Made by a program: the position numbers and the translations under genes. A stretch of 34,204 nt of DNA from Candidatus Borrarchaeum yapensis (GTDB lineage: Archaea > Asgardarchaeota > Sifarchaeia > Borrarchaeales > Borrarchaeaceae). Under the pieces are notes generated by a model. The model did no database searches. It had not been told where the DNA came from and saw only the letters and a program-made list of their open reading frames with translations. How positions within the stretch are numbered: the first letter of the stretch is position 1; every line of letters begins with the position of its first letter. Of this stretch, positions 31,329-34,204 are shown piece after piece. The stretch is from the NCBI GenBank assembly GCA_016840515.1, contig JAEOSF010000041.1, forward strand, positions 1 to 34,204, in the 5' to 3' direction.

Positions 31329-34204
31329 TTGTTAAGTAAACCAATACGTCCTAATTTATCTGATGCAGAAGCATTAAAATTACTAAATGAATTCTTCGGG
31401 ATAACAGGATCAGTTCGTGAACTTCCAAGCGAACGTGATCAGAACTTTTATGTTAAATCAGAGAAAGGTGATGAATATGTCCTCAAAATTGCCAACACGC
31501 TCGAAAAAATGGAGACACTTGATTTACAGAACAAAGCAATGTTGCATTTAGCAAACCGTGATGATTCTGGGAGTTATCCTCTGATTTTACAAACGAAATC
31601 GAATGAATTGATTGCAATTTATCAAAAAGATGATAAAACATCTCATTTCGTAAGGTTAGTGACTTTCCTTCCTGGAAAAGTTCTGGCAAATGTAAATCCT
31701 CATAATAAAGAAATACTATATGATTTTGGTCGTTTTGTGGGTGAAACTTCAAAGTTACTCAACTCTTTCAGTCATGTAGCAGCCAATCGCGTGCTTTATT
31801 GGGATTTAAAACACGCTCATAATATTATAAGCAAATATAAAGGATACATTACAGATCCAACAAAGCGAATTATAGTAGATCATTTTCTTAACGAGTTTAA
31901 GGCAAAAATACTTCCTGAATTATCAAATTTGCGAACTAGTGTTATACATAATGATTTTAATGATTATAATGTGATTGTTAATCAAGGAGAATCAACCAAT
32001 CAATACCAATTCGGAATTATAGATTTTGGAGATATGGTACATAGCCATACTATATTTGAGCTCGCTGTAGCAACAACATATGCTATTCTGGGGAAAAACG
32101 ATCCTATCAAAGCAGCAGCCTATGTTATTGGCGGGTATCATTCTGTCTTTCCACTAACCGAACTCGAATTAGAATTACTCTTTATTTTGATATGTACCAG
32201 ACTCTGTATGAGTGTGAGTATCGCAGCATATCAACAGAAAATGGAACCAGAAAATGAATACCTCAAAATTTCTGAGAAAAACGCCTGGGAAACCTTAGTT
32301 CTACTTAAAGAAATTCATCCAAGATTCGCTAATTACGTTTTCCGTAATGCCTGCAAAATGCATCCCTGTCCTCAAAGTAAAGAAATTGTTGACTGGATTA
32401 AATCAAATCATAAAGAATTTGGATCGATTCTTGGACATGATATTTCTAAAATACCTCATATCGTCTTCGATCTAAGTGTGGGTAGTCTTGAATTAAGCAG
32501 TTTATACGATTTTACTAATAAAGAGGCACTTAACGAATTACTTTTTGATAAAATGAAAAGTGTCAATGCAGAAGTCGGTATCGGTAGATATAATGAAGCA
32601 CGTGCTATTTATACGGAAAAATTATTCAGATCAGAAAGTGATGAAGGATTTGAATATCGGACAGTCCATCTTGGTATGGACCTTTTTCTGAAACCTGATT
32701 CCCCTATATATACGCCATTGGATGGAAAAATCCAAAGTTTTCAAAATAATGAAGATCATCTTGATTATGGACCTACTATCATCTTAGAACATGAAATAAA
32801 CGATGGAAAACTGAAATTTTTTACTCTGTTTGGACATTTGAGCCCAGAATCGCTGAAGGATATTTCTGAAGGAATGATTATCAAGAAAGGGGAACTGATC
32901 GCGCAGGTTGGTGATTTTGAACACAATGGAGGATGGCCACCACATCTGCATTTTCAAATAATAACAGATATGTTAGAGAGAAAAGGTGATTTTCCAGGCG
33001 TGGTATCAGACAGTCAGCGGACTATTTGGTTAAATATCTGTCCTGATCCAAATATCATTTTAAAGATTCCAGAGGAGTCTTTTCCAGAAGAACCTTTGAC
33101 TAAAGATGAGATTCTTAATGTAAGGGAGCAAATGATTGGCCCCTCACTTAGTATTTCGTATAAAGAACCTCTTAAAATTGTCAGAGGTTATAAACAATAC
33201 CTTTACGATCAATCTGGTCGACCCTATCTAGATTGTGTGAATAATGTTTGCCATGTCGGTCATTGCCATCCAACTGTAGTAAAAGCGTTACAACAGCAAG
33301 CAGCCGTTCTAAATACCAATACTCGTTATCTCCATGATAACTTGGTCAAGTACGCTCAACGCCTTTGTGCAACCTTACCTGAGCCATTAACCGTTTGTTT
33401 TTTTGTCAATAGTGGAAGTGAAGCAAATGAACTAGCGCTGCGTTTGGCCCTAACACATACAAGAAGACGCGATTTAATTGTTATCGACCATGCCTATCAT
33501 GGAAACACAGGTTCATTGATAGATATCAGCCCCTACAAATTTGATGGTCCTGGTGGCGAAGGGCCCCCACCTTATGTTCACAAGGTAACCATACCTGATG
33601 TATATCGTGGAGAATATAAATCGCACTATTCTGATGCTGGGAAGAAATATGCGGATGATGTGAAAAAAACAATCCAAAAAATCCAAAATGAAGGAAAAGG
33701 TGTTGCTGCTTTTATTTTTGAATCCATAATGAGTTGTGCTGGCCAAATTGTGTTTCCTAAAAATTATCTTCAAGAAGCATTCCGACATGTTAGGGAAGCA
33801 GGCGGAATTTGTATAGCAGACGAAGTTCAAGTTGGCTTTGGTCGAGTTGGAACACATTTTTGGGGATTTCAAACTCAAAACGTGGTTCCTGATATAGTTA
33901 CTATGGGGAAACCTATGGGGAATGGCCATCCTTTATCTGCTGTTGTCACCACACCAGAAATTGTAAACTCATTCAATACTGGAATGGAATGGTTCAACAC
34001 ATTTGGTGGAAACCCCGTTTCCTGTGCTGTTGGGCTCGCTGTATTAGATGTTATTAAAAATGAACAGCTGCAAGAAAACGCCCTAATAGTAGGCAATTAT
34101 TTAAAAGATAGATTGAAAAAACTCATGGATAAGCACCCTATCATTGGAGATGTTAGAGGGTTGGGATTATTTATTGGTGTGGAACTAGTAGTGAATCGAA
34201 AAAC
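31329..34204 (+). CDS. three-domain protein: APH-type kinase, M23 peptidase fold, class-III PLP aminotransferase/phospho-lyase (partial)
   Basis: At least 958 residues, still open at the window end. Residues 1 to about 340 are an aminoglycoside-phosphotransferase-like kinase with the catalytic loop [10 protein letters not shown] near 205 and the metal-binding IIDFGD near 231. Residues about 420-570 are an M23/LytM peptidase fold with HLGMD (His447) and the zinc motif HLH (539-541). From about 600 comes a class-III PLP enzyme with [18 protein letters not shown] and the PLP lysine in [10 protein letters not shown] (Lys861). The kinase resembles hydroxylysine kinase and the PLP part resembles ethanolamine-phosphate or phosphohydroxylysine phospho-lyases. 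The pair could phosphorylate an amino alcohol and then eliminate phosphate and ammonia. The M23 part has no obvious role, and no signal peptide is present. Confidence 0.88.
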   Translation, partial: MLSKPIRPNLSDAEALKLLNEFFGITGSVRELPSERDQNFYVKSEKGDEYVLKIANTLEKMETLDLQNKAMLHLANRDDSGSYPLILQTKSNELIAIYQKDDKTSHFVRLVTFLPGKVLANVNPHNKEILYDFGRFVGETSKLLNSFSHVAANRVLYWDLKHAHNIISKYKGYITDPTKRIIVDHFLNEFKAKILPELSNLRTSVIHNDFNDYNVIVNQGESTNQYQFGIIDFGDMVHSHTIFELAVATTYAILGKNDPIKAAAYVIGGYHSVFPLTELELELLFILICTRLCMSVSIAAYQQKMEPENEYLKISEKNAWETLVLLKEIHPRFANYVFRNACKMHPCPQSKEIVDWIKSNHKEFGSILGHDISKIPHIVFDLSVGSLELSSLYDFTNKEALNELLFDKMKSVNAEVGIGRYNEARAIYTEKLFRSESDEGFEYRTVHLGMDLFLKPDSPIYTPLDGKIQSFQNNEDHLDYGPTIILEHEINDGKLKFFTLFGHLSPESLKDISEGMIIKKGELIAQVGDFEHNGGWPPHLHFQIITDMLERKGDFPGVVSDSQRTIWLNICPDPNIILKIPEESFPEEPLTKDEILNVREQMIGPSLSISYKEPLKIVRGYKQYLYDQSGRPYLDCVNNVCHVGHCHPTVVKALQQQAAVLNTNTRYLHDNLVKYAQRLCATLPEPLTVCFFVNSGSEANELALRLALTHTRRRDLIVIDHAYHGNTGSLIDISPYKFDGPGGEGPPPYVHKVTIPDVYRGEYKSHYSDAGKKYADDVKKTIQKIQNEGKGVAAFIFESIMSCAGQIVFPKNYLQEAFRHVREAGGICIADEVQVGFGRVGTHFWGFQTQNVVPDIVTMGKPMGNGHPLSAVVTTPEIVNSFNTGMEWFNTFGGNPVSCAVGLAVLDVIKNEQLQENALIVGNYLKDRLKKLMDKHPIIGDVRGLGLFIGVELVVNRK

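Noticed and set aside
1..34204. CRISPR arrays, rRNA genes and tRNA genes
   Set aside because: No regularly spaced direct repeats and no conserved rRNA or tRNA sequence were seen on either strand.

Overview
The window looks like a piece of an AT-rich archaeal chromosome. Three things point to archaea: archaeal TATA-box promoters, archaeal information-processing genes (aSelB, PSTK, Sep-tRNA:Cys-tRNA synthase, a TrmB-family regulator), and archaeal-type metabolism (sulfopyruvate/phosphonopyruvate decarboxylase, a thiol:fumarate-reductase-like enzyme). A small longin/roadblock-like protein, a GT3-type (animal/fungal type) glycogen synthase and the PSTK-SelB pair together suggest an Asgard archaeon. 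That placement is an inference from gene content and needs phylogeny. No rRNA, tRNA or CRISPR array was seen.

Layout. 1-2.7 kb: the tail of an unknown gene, a small coiled-coil protein, a two-subunit ThDP decarboxylase (ComD/ComE type) and a membrane protein with a zinc ribbon. 2.85-4.74 kb: glycogen synthase. 4.85-8.7 kb, minus strand: Nfu-type Fe-S scaffold, SepCysS, an MBL-fold hydrolase, a DUF457/YdjM-like membrane protein and nicotinamidase. 9.0-9.5 kb: longin-like protein. 9.9-16 kb: a tight plus-strand operon of an AAA+ ATPase, SMC, ScpA and ScpB, i.e. a chromosome-organising complex with an unexpected ATPase partner. 16.2-16.6 kb: small unknown protein. 16.7-19.6 kb, minus strand: TrmB-family regulator, SucC, SucD. 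19.9-21.25 kb: P-protein/ArsB-type ion transporter, divergent from the regulator. 21.3-22.7 kb: a broken IS605-type tnpB element. 22.75-26 kb, minus strand: fumarate reductase (TfrA/TfrB type). 26.1-27.35 kb: LarA-type racemase. 27.6-29.9 kb, minus strand: PSTK and SelB of the selenocysteine pathway. 30.1-30.8 kb: exported membrane-anchored protein. 30.8-31.2 kb: a second, truncated tnpB remnant. 31.3 kb to the end: a three-domain protein (APH-type kinase, M23 peptidase fold, class-III PLP enzyme), cut off by the window end.

How the genes fit together. Two tRNA-dependent aminoacyl conversions that share the intermediate O-phosphoseryl-tRNA are represented: Sep to Cys (SepCysS, beside an Fe-S/sulfur protein) and Ser to Sep on tRNA-Sec (PSTK), with SelB to deliver the product. 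SucCD and the soluble fumarate reductase suggest a partial, probably reductive, TCA branch, with the TrmB regulator and the transporter beside it. The two tnpB remnants share terminal hairpins and mark where this stretch has been remodelled. The most notable points are the AAA-SMC-ScpAB operon, the PSTK-SelB pair together with SepCysS, the kinase-M23-PLP fusion, the longin-like protein, and palindromes around the TrmB/sucCD/transporter genes.
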